A stretch of 41,325 nucleotides of DNA from Lysinibacillus parviboronicapiens (GTDB lineage Bacteria > Bacillota > Bacilli > Bacillales_A > Planococcaceae), in NCBI RefSeq assembly GCF_003049575.1, contig NZ_PYWI01000030.1, positions 1 through 41,325 of the forward strand, read 5' to 3'. Shown here piece after piece: positions 34,327-41,325 of this stretch. The notes under the pieces are model-generated. The model was not told the DNA's origin, made no database searches, and saw nothing but the letters and a program-made list of their open reading frames with translations. Made by a program: the position numbers and the translations under genes. Position 1 is the first letter of the stretch; the number at the start of each line of letters is the position of its first letter.

Positions 34327-34365
34327 GATTTAAACTAATCACAATTTAAATATTTAAGTAATAGC

Positions 34366-34437
34366 AAGAGAGATTCCTCACCTCGTCAAAAATATGTTGC
34401 AATAACTACTATTTTACGAGAGGTACTCTCTTTTTTT
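34366..34437. terminator. Possible terminator for MocR gene
   Basis: Imperfect arms (AGAGAGATTCCTCACCTCGT and ACGAGAGGTACTCTCT) surround a 28-base A/T-rich loop. The plus-strand T7 tail overlaps the end of the MocR gene. It could serve either convergent gene. Confidence 0.45.
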
Positions 34438-35914
34438 AAAAATAAGGCGTGTTATTATTGTTTTTCTTTGATGGAATTTCAGAATTTAAAATATTACATA
34501 ATGTTCTAATTCCCTGTTGTAATTGTTGTTCATTCATATATGAAAAGCTTAGTCGCATATGGTGATTCTCTTGCTCCACGGGGTAACAAGCTGATCCCGG
34601 TAAGAATGTTATATTATTTTTTTTGGCTTCGATCAGTAGCTGATTTGTATCTACCCAAGTTGGGAGACTAATCCATATGTTTAAACCTCCAATTGGTATT
34701 ATCCATGAAATCCCTTCTGGCGCGTAGTGTGATAGTAAATCCAGTACCAAATCTCGTCTTACTTTTAAGGCCGTTCTTAATTTTTTCATATGTTCAATCA
34801 TTTTTTTGGAAGTAACGAATGGTAATAATGATTTTTGTGTTAATAATGGACTTCCTAAATCAGCATTTGATTTAGCTGCTAATAGTCGATTAAATATAGA
34901 ACCTGAAGCTGAAAGTATTCCAATTCTGCAACTTGGTGCTAAGGTTTTACTCAGCCCTTTTAAATAAATCACATGACCATAATAATCCATACTTTTAATA
35001 GGAGTAGGAGGTTTTTTATCAAAATAAATCTCACACCATGGGTCATCTTCTACAATAATACATTGAATACTTTTAGCTATCTCTAATAGTTGCCTCCGTC
35101 GCTTGTGAGACATAACCGTACCTGTAGGATTATGAAATGTAGGTATTGTATAAATAATTTTTGGTTTGTATTTATCACATAAATTTTGAAGTATGTCCAC
35201 TTTCATACCCTCTTTATCAATTGGAACTGTAAGTATCGTAGCGCCTCTCCCTCTAAAAATATCAATAGCTCCTGGATAAGTAGGACTTTCCATTACCACA
35301 ACATCACCCGGGCCAATAAATGTACGAGCAACTAGATCTAATCCTTGTTGCGAACCATTTGTAATTAAAAGGTTGTCAGGGGTAGTAGAAACTTCAAATT
35401 GTTTTAAATATTGGGACATTGCAACCCTCAGCTTATAGTCTCCTTGGATTTCACTATATTGTGATAAAATTCTTGGATTCTCCGAAAGCATTTTATGAAT
35501 TTCTTGCTCTAAATATCGATTAGGAAGAAGCCCAGGGTCAATCATCGAAGAAGAAAGTTGAATTTCACCCGGAACGTGGTGAAAGCGAGAAAACTGAGCT
35601 CTTGGAACATAATCTTGTAGCGATAACTGCCAATCGAATGCAGGTTCATCTTTTTCTGTTTTCCTTATATCCGATTCTTCAATATTTACAAATGTTCCTT
35701 TCCCTTGTATGGATGTAACTAATTTTTCCTTTTCAAGTTCTTTATATGCCTTCACGACAGTAACAAAGCTTACTTCTAACTCCTTAGATAATTCACGGAC
35801 AGAAGGTAACTGACTTCCTTGTGGTAGTAGACCTGATCGTATGTGATCAACGATTGATTGGAAAATTTGCTTAGAAAGTGAAGTCTCAGATTTTCGTTGA
35901 ATTTCAATATGCAT
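34436..35914 (-). CDS. MocR/PdxR-type GntR-aminotransferase fusion regulator
   Basis: The 492-residue protein has an N-terminal GntR winged helix (about 10-75: IFQSIVDHIRSGLLPQGSQLPSVREL and VVKAYKELEKEKLVTSIQGKGTFV) joined to a fold-type I aminotransferase domain (about 110-475). In the latter are TNGSQQGLDLVAR, ESPTYPGA, IPTFHNPTGTVMS, EDDPWCEIYFD and the PLP Lys in LKGLSKTLAPSCRIG. MocR proteins use PLP as the sensing cofactor and control adjoining genes, often for vitamin B6 or amino-compound metabolism. It diverges from the PhzF gene across 187 bases containing repeated AGTGTTATACA sites. ATG 35914 has GGAGGG 5 bases upstream. Which ligand it senses is not known. Confidence 0.92.
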   Translation of the reverse strand: MHIEIQRKSETSLSKQIFQSIVDHIRSGLLPQGSQLPSVRELSKELEVSFVTVVKAYKELEKEKLVTSIQGKGTFVNIEESDIRKTEKDEPAFDWQLSLQDYVPRAQFSRFHHVPGEIQLSSSMIDPGLLPNRYLEQEIHKMLSENPRILSQYSEIQGDYKLRVAMSQYLKQFEVSTTPDNLLITNGSQQGLDLVARTFIGPGDVVVMESPTYPGAIDIFRGRGATILTVPIDKEGMKVDILQNLCDKYKPKIIYTIPTFHNPTGTVMSHKRRRQLLEIAKSIQCIIVEDDPWCEIYFDKKPPTPIKSMDYYGHVIYLKGLSKTLAPSCRIGILSASGSIFNRLLAAKSNADLGSPLLTQKSLLPFVTSKKMIEHMKKLRTALKVRRDLVLDLLSHYAPEGISWIIPIGGLNIWISLPTWVDTNQLLIEAKKNNITFLPGSACYPVEQENHHMRLSFSYMNEQQLQQGIRTLCNILNSEIPSKKNNNNTPYF

Positions 35915-35929
35915 GTTTACCCTCCATTA

Positions 35930-36010
35930 AGTGTTATACAAGTGCATTGAGTGTTATACATGGTTTGGTTATAAAATATAGAGGATTTCAAATGAACACA
36001 TTATAACACT
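35930..36010. promoter_or_regulatory. Probable MocR operator: two direct and one inverted repeat
   Basis: AGTGTTATACA occurs at 35930-35940 and 35950-35960, exactly 20 bases (about two helix turns) apart, and in inverted form as TATAACACT at 36002-36010. Direct repeats with a third site are typical for MocR-type regulators. They lie between the divergent MocR and PhzF genes. Confidence 0.72.
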
Positions 36011-36101
36011 GAGAGGGGTGTTTTGCGATGTGAAAAATTGAGGGAAGTTGAAACAGCTTGAGTAATACAAACGAATAGAAAATATCAGGAGGTTTTTCAA
36101 A

Positions 36102-36887
36102 ATGAAATATTATGTAGTAGATGCTTTCGCTGAAAAAATATTTGAGGGTAATCCAGCTGGTGTTTGTATTATGGAAGATTGGTTATCTGAGGATATGATG
36201 CAGGAAATTGCTAGCGAGAATAACCTTTCTGAAACAGCATTTGCTGTAAAGAAAGGGCATAAAGACCATTATCATTTAAGATGGTTTACACCAGGAGGAG
36301 AAATTGATCTTTGCGGACATGCTACCTTAGCAACTGCATATGTAATCACTAACTATTATGAAAAAGAACTAGAAAAAATCAGATTTCAAACAAAGAGCGG
36401 GGAACTAGTTGTTTTAAAAAATAGTAATCTTTATGAATTGGATTTTCCGAGTATTAAAGTTGAGGAATATACACTGACAAATCAGATGGTGGAAGCACTC
36501 GGTATAAAACCTATTGAAACATATATAGGGAGAGATTTGGTGTTTGTACTCGAAAAAGAAGAAGATGTGCTCAATTTATCTCCTGATTTTGCTAAATTAG
36601 CACTATTTCCAGAAGGACTTGCAGTTTTTGTGACTGCAGAAGGAAATGAAGTTGATTTTGTTTCCAGAGCTTTTTGGCCAAAATTACAGGTAAACGAAGA
36701 TCCAGTTTGTGGCTCAGCACATTGTAGTTTAATTCCTTTTTGGTCAAAACGACTTGGGAAAAACGACATGATTGCTAGACAGCTCTCTAAACGTGGTGGA
36801 ACACTGTACTGTAAATACAATGAGGACAGAGTAAAAATTAGTGGTTCTGCTGTTTTATATTCAATTGCAGATCTCCAATTATATTGA
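36102..36887 (+). CDS. PhzF family isomerase-like protein
   Basis: The 261-residue protein has the two-fold diaminopimelate-epimerase-like build of PhzF. It shows VDAFAEKIFEGNPAGV at the start, the catalytic Glu in NNLSETAFA (about residue 45), RWFTPGGEIDLCGHATLA and, in the second half, EDPVCGSAHCSL. True PhzF makes phenazines; most relatives outside such clusters have unknown substrates, and none of the other phenazine genes is here. AGGAGG lies about 9 bases before ATG 36102. Divergent from MocR and probably its target, which hints at an amino-acid-like substrate. Confidence 0.9.
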   Translation: MKYYVVDAFAEKIFEGNPAGVCIMEDWLSEDMMQEIASENNLSETAFAVKKGHKDHYHLRWFTPGGEIDLCGHATLATAYVITNYYEKELEKIRFQTKSGELVVLKNSNLYELDFPSIKVEEYTLTNQMVEALGIKPIETYIGRDLVFVLEKEEDVLNLSPDFAKLALFPEGLAVFVTAEGNEVDFVSRAFWPKLQVNEDPVCGSAHCSLIPFWSKRLGKNDMIARQLSKRGGTLYCKYNEDRVKISGSAVLYSIADLQLY

Positions 36888-36908
36888 TAACAAAAAATGC
36901 ACTTTTTT

Positions 36909-37273
36909 TCGAATATTGTAGGGTACGTTATGGCTGGTAGATTACTTACAAATTATGCAGTTGGTGTAACCATTTTCCCGATTGTATTAACTGTTGTTTA
37001 TCTTATCTTTTTCCTACGGCTATTATTATAGTGATTTGGGGGATTTCAGGAGAGATTGGTGCGAATATCAATCAATATTGGATTATGTCGTCCATTCCGA
37101 AATACCTGATTTTAAAATGGCTTATTCTGACTTCTGTAAACTTAGGTACCACTATTGGCGCTAGTATTGCAGGCGTTATCATCGCACAATTTGGAATAAA
37201 ATATATTTTATTTGTAGGCATCCTTTCATTAGTGATTGGTTTTATGTGCATTATACTTCGAAATTCCTTGTAA
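36909..37273 (+). pseudogene. C-terminal remnant of a DHA1-type MFS transporter
   Basis: Only the last four or five helices remain. One frame gives NIVGYVMAGRLLTNYAVGVT and ends at TAG 37029. The next gives GEIGANINQYWIMSS, LTSVNLGTTIGASIAGVII and a final helix to TAA 37271. Between these, about 37100-37133, the frame is scrambled: the expected PDFKNGLFLT reads LILKWLILT, restored by adding single bases at an A run. The first part of the gene is missing, so this is truly dead, not a sequencing artefact. It directly follows the PhzF gene and may once have been co-transcribed as an exporter. Confidence 0.8.
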
Positions 37274-37394
37274 TAAAACTGTCGTGTCAATGTAAGTTAT
37301 CATGTGTTTTTTTCGGAAGACCCAGGCGTAAGCTGTGACTTTTGGCGGGGGAAAGAAGTATTTATCAAGGACGTAATAAAGTTTGATTAAAAAT

Positions 37395-37422
37395 ATCTCA
37401 CCTCTGTATATTTCGGTGAGAT
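37395..37422. terminator. Stem-loop ATCTCACC/GGTGAGAT
   Basis: An 8-base perfect stem with a 12-base loop and T-rich flanks on the plus strand. It may end transcription from the PhzF/MFS-remnant unit. Confidence 0.5.
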
Positions 37423-37584
37423 GAATTTTATTGTATTCACATAGCATTAAAGATTGTGAGACATGGACTTAAACTAACATGACAAATTAGTGAAATAATA
37501 AAATTTAGCCTCCTTTTTTACAGCTACCAAGCCTCGTAAGGAGCAAAAACCTTTATTAAAACTCCGTTGTATACATGCTTATAG

Positions 37585-37625
37585 AAAAATAGCCACCTCC
37601 ATAGAACTAGGAGGTAGGCAATTTT
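37585..37625. repeat. Inverted repeat around GGAGGT
   Basis: ATAGCCACCTCC and GGAGGTAGGCAAT pair with a few bulges around a 9-base loop, with A-rich and T-rich flanks. It could be a bidirectional terminator, but no gene ends nearby. Confidence 0.4.
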
Positions 37626-38096
37626 GTAATTTAACATTTAGTTATGAATACTGTTGCAAGAAATACCGATTTCAAAGGGGGTTTAAATTGCGGGACCTAT
37701 TTTCTGTTTATAGTTACGCCCACTAAAAAACAGGTGTTTCAGTTAAATAAGACACTTCTTGTATTTTTATAATAATTTCTTCCCTTATCGTTGTGACCAC
37801 ATTTGCAACAAAAATTCGTTTTCATTATGCCTCATGTACAGAAAGGGTAAACCTTAAATTATAAGGCTTTATAGTCCAATTTTAAACAACTTTATTAATA
37901 TCTATTTTGAGGATGATCTTCTTACAATCAAAATTAAACAGATTCCATAATATTCAATGTTTGCTTCTTTAGCAGTCATGCTGGAACAACTACTATGAAT
38001 GGTTATTTTTAATTATTCTTCACTCTACCTTCCTTATGTCCAAACAATTGTATTCGATACGAATAACATATTTATAGGAGAGGAGGTGAATATAAA

Positions 38097-38486
38097 ATGG
38101 CATCATTTGAAATTGGCTCGAGAAGTCTTTTCAATTTTCGAAACGAACGCTTTTTCCTATTAGTTGAAGATGAAATTACAGTTCCAGATAAAGGTGTGGA
38201 AATTGATCCCGTTAATATCTATGAGATTGACCAACAAACTTTCAATTTTATCAGAGATGAAGGCGATACACCTGTGGTTGTACCAGTTTTTAGACTTCCA
38301 ACTGTACCACCTGGATTTGAATTAGAACGAAAATGTATTTTTACAGTGGATAATTCATATTTTGTCATCTATGATTTAGAAAATGGAACTGATACCAACG
38401 TTATATTAAGGATTAGTGCAGCTTTATTTAACTCATTGAGAAATTCTGGTGTTCGTGAATGTATTCCTCAAAATTTCATTAACTAA
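38097..38486 (+). CDS. Unknown 129-residue protein, acidic and beta-rich
   Basis: I do not recognise this protein. It is acidic, with no signal or membrane segment and many alternating hydrophobic strands (RFFLLVEDEITV, VVVPVFRLPTVPPG, KCIFTVDNSYFVIYDL), then a helical end (ISAALFNSLRNSG). It could be two similar halves: each ends with a Phe-Asn plus charged helix (QQTFNFIRDEG and AALFNSLRNSG), suggesting an internal duplication. The ribosome site AGGAGGTGA is near perfect, 9-10 bases before ATG 38097. It is a single gene with its own terminator in a sparse region, typical of accessory genes. Confidence 0.75.
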   Translation: MASFEIGSRSLFNFRNERFFLLVEDEITVPDKGVEIDPVNIYEIDQQTFNFIRDEGDTPVVVPVFRLPTVPPGFELERKCIFTVDNSYFVIYDLENGTDTNVILRISAALFNSLRNSGVRECIPQNFIN

Positions 38487-38499
38487 TGTAAGGGTACAA

Positions 38500-38540
38500 A
38501 AAAACAAGCAATCAATTTTATTGGCTGCTTGTTTTTTATT
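38500..38540 (+). terminator. Terminator after unknown 129-residue gene
   Basis: AAAACAAGCA pairs with TGCTTGTTTT over a 15-base loop that itself can pair in part, followed by a T-rich tail. Confidence 0.8.
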
Positions 38541-39024
38541 TTGAAGGGTTTATGCATGTTTAACACTTCGAAGACTTTATTATTTCTTGACAAAGTAATA
38601 TTATATTACTAATTTTGAGCTAATTTAAATGGATAAAAATTTATTAGCACTTAACATCTTTTATAATTAATCGTATGGAACCAGTGTCAATTTGTTCAAA
38701 GTAACGGTTCCAAGGAAGGCTTACATCAGAATCAGTTAATGTAGGAGCAGAATTAAAGAATACAAAACTTAAGCTTCTAGGCCCATTTCATATCCCGCCT
38801 AATTTTAGCAAGGGGTATAATTGTTTAAGGTTAAAGATTAATTACTTTAATATCATTTTACATCAACTCAGCAAATTAGTTTTCTGTTTATTTACTTCAA
38901 CTCTGTTGAATCGTTTTCAAGTTTATTTAATAGTAAACCTTAAATAAGGTGATTATAAGCTAAATCAACTTTACACTTTATTCTCGCAACTTCTGATGTG
39001 GTATTACGTATAATACAAATAGAA
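38541..39024. other. AT-rich gap before the FAD oxidoreductase
   Basis: The only protein-like content is the minus-strand fragment at 38644-38787. The remainder is AT-rich with no terminator or RNA that I can support. Confidence 0.4.
38644..38787 (-). pseudogene. Fragment of an unidentified gene
   Basis: A 47-codon frame with protein-like content (for example FFNSAPTLTDSDVSLPWN, GSIRLIIKDVKC, then a stop) is closed upstream by TGA and has no start or ribosome site. It looks like the 3' end of a lost gene. The family is not recognised. Confidence 0.3.
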
Positions 39025-39039
39025 CAAGGAGGGAAAGTA

Positions 39040-40098
39040 ATGACTAAAAAGCAAAAGGTAATAATTGTTGGTGCAGGGATTGTTGGTGCATCTATTGCTT
39101 ATAATCTATCAAAGGAAAATCAGGATGTCACTTTAGTTGAGAGCCATTCAAAAGCAGGATGTGGTGTAACATCAAATTCCTTTGCTTGGATTAATTCATC
39201 AGGGCGTGTTCCAGATAACTTTCAACATTTGTATGACGGGTCATTAGCAGAATATCATGTATTGGAAAAAGAGATCCCAGAATTAAAGGTAGATTGGAAC
39301 GGCTCCCTTTCATGGGGAATTCCTGTAAACAGCCATAAATCTTATATAGAAAAAATAAATCGCCAGCAAGTATCGGACTTGGAACCTCATTTAAAAGAAT
39401 ATCCAAAGGAAGCTCTATATGCTTTTAAAGAAGGCGCGGTAGACCCTAATATTCTAACGAATCTTTTAGTAAAGAAAGCGCAAGAAAATGGGGTAAATAT
39501 ATTGTTCGACACAAAAGTAACAAAAATTAAAAAGGAGGACGCTAAAGTTGTTGGCGTACATACATCAAAAGGATTTATAGAATCAGATGTCATTGTATTG
39601 GCAACTGGTACAGCTATACCTGAGCTTTGTAAGCCTCTTAGTATTGATATTCCTGTTGAGTCATCACCTTCTATTATTATTCGTATGAAATCTCCAAAAA
39701 AGCTTATTCACACATTAATTTCTAATTCAAGATTTGAGGCAAGACAACTATCTGATACTACTATAATTGCTGCTGAAGATTATTTGGATGACCATGGAGA
39801 AAACGGACCAGAAGAGGTTGGAAGAAGAGCTTTTGATACCCTTCGAAATGATTTAAAAAAAGGAGAATATCTTGAGCTAGATAGTATTCAAGTAGGGAAG
39901 CGACCAATGCCTAAAGACGGCTACCCTATTGTTGGTTTTCATGATCAAATAAAAGGACTCTATTTAGCAGTTATGCATGCCGCAATCACATTATCTCCTG
40001 TTATTAGTCGATTGGTTGCGAAGGAAATCGTAGATAATGTGCCGTTAGAAGAACTAGAAGGTTGTAGACTATCTCGATTTAACCTAGTAAATGAATAA
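39040..40098 (+). CDS. FAD-dependent oxidoreductase of the DAO family
   Basis: The 352-residue protein begins with a Rossmann motif (IIVGAGIVGASIAYNLS, about residues 8-24), followed by VTLVES with the acidic ribose-binding residue. It ends with the DAO-type block GKRPMPKDGYPIVG and a final helix (LSPVISRLVAKEIV). Such enzymes oxidise amino acids or N-methylated amines (glycine oxidase and sarcosine oxidase types) and make hydrogen peroxide or pass electrons on. An earlier start at 38998 is in frame, but AAGGAGGG lies 8 bases before ATG 39040. It is a single gene; the hairpin at 40148 may end it. The substrate is unknown. Confidence 0.87.
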   Translation: MTKKQKVIIVGAGIVGASIAYNLSKENQDVTLVESHSKAGCGVTSNSFAWINSSGRVPDNFQHLYDGSLAEYHVLEKEIPELKVDWNGSLSWGIPVNSHKSYIEKINRQQVSDLEPHLKEYPKEALYAFKEGAVDPNILTNLLVKKAQENGVNILFDTKVTKIKKEDAKVVGVHTSKGFIESDVIVLATGTAIPELCKPLSIDIPVESSPSIIIRMKSPKKLIHTLISNSRFEARQLSDTTIIAAEDYLDDHGENGPEEVGRRAFDTLRNDLKKGEYLELDSIQVGKRPMPKDGYPIVGFHDQIKGLYLAVMHAAITLSPVISRLVAKEIVDNVPLEELEGCRLSRFNLVNE

Positions 40099-40147
40099 TA
40101 CTTTAATGTTTTTGTAAGACGGGGTTACTATAAGAAATGTAGCTAAG

Positions 40148-40182
40148 AGCATGTTTTGATCAATCTTTTTTCAAAACATGCT
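40148..40182 (+). terminator. Stem-loop after FAD oxidoreductase gene
   Basis: A perfect 12-base stem (AGCATGTTTTGA with TCAAAACATGCT) and an 11-base loop lie 50 bases past the stop codon. Only a weak T-rich tail follows. Confidence 0.65.
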
Positions 40183-40410
40183 GTTAGATTTGTTTTCAAA
40201 TCAGGATTAATATATGAGCAAAAGTTGTTCAAAACTATTTTTGTAATATTAACTAATGCTGTTGAAAAAGAAGTGAGTCATTTGACTGTTTTCTTATAGA
40301 TTGTTGTTATTCAACAAACGGGGCAGGTAAAAAGAATTAAAGAAGCGTGCTCCATTTATAAATTTTTATCTGCATTGCTTATAATTTGCTTTCATTCTTA
40401 CTTTTAAACG
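40183..40410. other. AT-rich spacer without visible features
   Basis: I see no gene or structured element in this part of the 1.1-kb gap between the oxidoreductase and the ArsR gene. Confidence 0.4.
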
Positions 40411-40590
40411 GTGTTGGTCACTAATTTTGTGATAGGGGGCATGTACTTAGCGATATTTTTTACGCCTATATTTACTGTTGCTGGTTCATTCATTTATAGA
40501 GACATAACACAAGACGGATTTGAAGGATTAGGATTGACTTTATTCGTGCCACTTGAAATAATTGCAATCCTTTATAAATGGAATTACTAA
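40411..40590 (+). CDS. Candidate small membrane protein or fragment
   Basis: The frame of up to 59 residues shows two hydrophobic segments (VIGGMYLAIFFTPIFTVAGSF and LGLTLFVPLEIIAILY) separated by a polar turn (YRDITQDGFEG). Possible starts are GTG 40411, GTG 40429 and ATG 40441; none has a well-placed ribosome site, so it may be the end of a decayed membrane gene. A terminator-like stem follows. Confidence 0.4.
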   Translation: MLVTNFVIGGMYLAIFFTPIFTVAGSFIYRDITQDGFEGLGLTLFVPLEIIAILYKWNY

Positions 40591-40600
40591 TTAGATTAGC

Positions 40601-40636
40601 GGGGGCTTTATTTCAATAAGGAGTAGAGCCCTTTTC
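40601..40636 (+). terminator. Terminator-like stem after candidate membrane gene
   Basis: GGGCTTTA pairs with TAGAGCCC with one mismatch around a 14-base loop, followed by TTTT. Confidence 0.5.
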
Positions 40637-40774
40637 TACTTAAACTAAAGGCGTAGTTTAGTGGAATGACAAGTAGCTACATTTAATAGACATATTCAAA
40701 TTCTTATTTAGATGAATCTTGTCAAAAAAACACCCCTAACATTAGATAAAAGAGTGTACATTTAATCATTAACT

Positions 40775-40975
40775 GTGGAGGGTACATTTGTCGCTACTAC
40801 AATTGATCAAATGATAAACAATTATTTAAACGAGGTTTTTTCGCAATTGAGTTCGAAAAAGAAACTGTTTCACGTTCAATTGAACTCTTAAACAAAGCTA
40901 TGGCTAAATCAAGCTTTAGTTGTAAACCATCATCATAATTGGTTAAAGAAAAATTAATGGGGTATAACTAAATCA
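40775..40975 (+). pseudogene. Frameshifted fragment of an unidentified gene
   Basis: One frame reads ATTIDQMINNYLNE from about 40791; after a T6 tract at 40835-40841 the neighbouring frame continues as AIEFEKETVSRSIELLNKAM and reaches a stop at 40936. A few more codons (LVKEKLMGYN) follow. The pieces look like one small protein broken by an indel and a stop. I do not recognise it. Confidence 0.35.
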
Positions 40976-41110
40976 TAATTTTTTAGTAATATGATAAAGA
41001 GGCTAATAAAGATAAACAAATCTTGAATATGGTGAATGGTTTAACGGAGTTATAAAAAGAAATTTTCAAATTGGTAAATATCTGTTGCAATTCAAAACAT
41101 AAAATCATAA

Positions 41111-41128
41111 TATAAGAATATAGTTATA
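41111..41128 (+). promoter_or_regulatory. ArsR-type operator, copy 1 (TATAA-N8-TTATA)
   Basis: The dyad TATAA-GAATATAG-TTATA has the same arms and spacer length as the second site at 41179. It lies about 85 bases before the ArsR start codon. Confidence 0.5.
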
Positions 41129-41135
41129 TACTAAT

Positions 41136-41165
41136 AAAATCACTTTTCTTTAACAAGGTGATTTT
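41136..41165 (+). terminator. Stem-loop AAAATCAC/GTGATTTT between the two operators
   Basis: A perfect 8-base stem with a 14-base loop lies between the two ArsR-type dyads and ends in TTTT. It may insulate the ArsR gene from upstream transcription. Confidence 0.5.
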
Positions 41166-41176
41166 ATGTAAAATTA

Positions 41177-41198
41177 TATATAAGCAAATGGTTATATA
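41177..41198 (+). promoter_or_regulatory. ArsR-type operator, copy 2 (TATATAA-N8-TTATATA)
   Basis: A perfect 7-base dyad with an 8-base spacer ends 15 bases before the ArsR start and just before its ribosome site AAGGAG. AT-rich dyads of this kind are typical ArsR/SmtB operators. Confidence 0.6.
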
Positions 41199-41213
41199 AA
41201 GGAGTGCAGATAA

Positions 41214-41325
41214 ATGGAAAACTCACTAATTGAAAAACAATTAAAAGCAGCAGCTGATTTGAATCGCATTAAATTACTTGCATGTATGAAAAATGGGGAG
41301 GTATGTGTATGTGATTTTGTGGATG
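41214..41325 (+). CDS. ArsR family metal-sensing repressor, 3' end outside window
   Basis: Only 37 residues are visible before the window ends. The stretch LNRIKLLACMKNGEVCVCDFVD matches the start of arsenic/antimony-type ArsR repressors, where the CVCD motif (usually ELCVCDL) supplies two of the Cys ligands for As(III) or Sb(III). AAGGAG lies about 8 bases before ATG 41214. Two operator-like dyads lie upstream, so it probably represses itself; arsenic efflux or reductase genes would be expected beyond the window edge. Confidence 0.85.
   Translation, partial: MENSLIEKQLKAAADLNRIKLLACMKNGEVCVCDFVD

Larger units (their letters stand above)
37274..38080. other. 800-base AT-rich gap with hairpins and a tiny Cys-rich frame
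   Basis: No firm gene. Two stem-loops stand out: ATCTCACC/GGTGAGAT (37395-37422) and AAAATAGCCACCTCC/GGAGGTAGGCAATTTT (37585-37625). On the minus strand 37739-37825 encodes 28 residues beginning MKTNFCCKCGHND, a CxxC-like knuckle similar to zinc-ribbon N-termini, probably a remnant. The rest looks like decayed spacer. Confidence 0.4.

Noticed and set aside
34134..34328. Plus-strand frame of 64 codons after the monooxygenase gene
   Set aside because: Poor composition, no ribosome site, and it runs through a terminator.
36102..36887. Phenazine biosynthesis cluster
   Set aside because: Only a PhzF-like gene is present; PhzA/B, D, E and G are absent, so phenazine production is not supported.
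1..41325. CRISPR array, tRNA, rRNA or riboswitch
   Set aside because: No regular repeat-spacer pattern, tRNA cloverleaf, rRNA stretch or known riboswitch core was seen on reading through both strands.

Overview
The window is low-GC Firmicute DNA. Its gene content and style suggest a Lysinibacillus-like member of the Bacillales: strong AGGAGG ribosome sites, frequent TTG/GTG starts, an LCP wall enzyme, RecQ, MocR, ArsR and Fur-type sites, and many stem-loop terminators. The genus is my inference; no rRNA or housekeeping marker is present to fix it.

Layout. 1-2.5 kb: the 3' part of an M3 oligopeptidase and a long RsgA-type GTPase, both AT-rich. 2.5-8.2 kb: a worn stretch with a small coiled-coil gene, a GNAT acetyltransferase and two frameshifted MFS transporters. 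8.4-19 kb: a compact chromosomal-looking block with a protease-like lipoprotein, recQ, msrA, an LCP protein, an AI-2E family permease, an MBL hydrolase, an aminotransferase, a P-loop protein with an Asp23-like tail, and a crotonase. 19-25.1 kb: a tyrosine-recombinase-like protein that has lost its catalytic residues, a three-gene minus-strand operon (circularly permuted ATP-grasp, alpha-E, transglutaminase), an unknown 138-residue protein and an intact tyrosine recombinase behind a LexA-like box. 25.1-25.9 kb: three tiny paralogous genes with duplicated promoters. 26-36.9 kb: a PAS-GGDEF-EAL protein, an ArsR/SRPBCC pair, a 1056-residue UvrA-like ATPase of unusual build, a Fur-boxed flavin monooxygenase, and a divergent MocR/PhzF pair. 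36.9-41.3 kb: AT-rich and sparse, with a third broken MFS gene, an unknown 129-residue protein, an FAD oxidoreductase, small fragments, and the start of a metal-sensing ArsR gene with two matching operators.

How genes may work together. The ATP-grasp/alpha-E/transglutaminase operon is a recurrent set predicted to make or modify a peptide. MocR probably controls its divergent PhzF neighbour through AGTGTTATACA repeats. ArsR and SRPBCC overlap by 4 bases and form one unit. The monooxygenase is probably iron-repressed.

The best candidates for undescribed biology are the UvrA-like ATPase, whose C-terminal half looks like a second UvrA stripped of its nucleotide sites; the family of tiny paralogous proteins at 25.2-25.9 kb; the protease-fold lipoprotein without a catalytic triad; and the non-catalytic recombinase-fold protein. 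All three MFS genes are frameshifted while nearly all other genes are intact.
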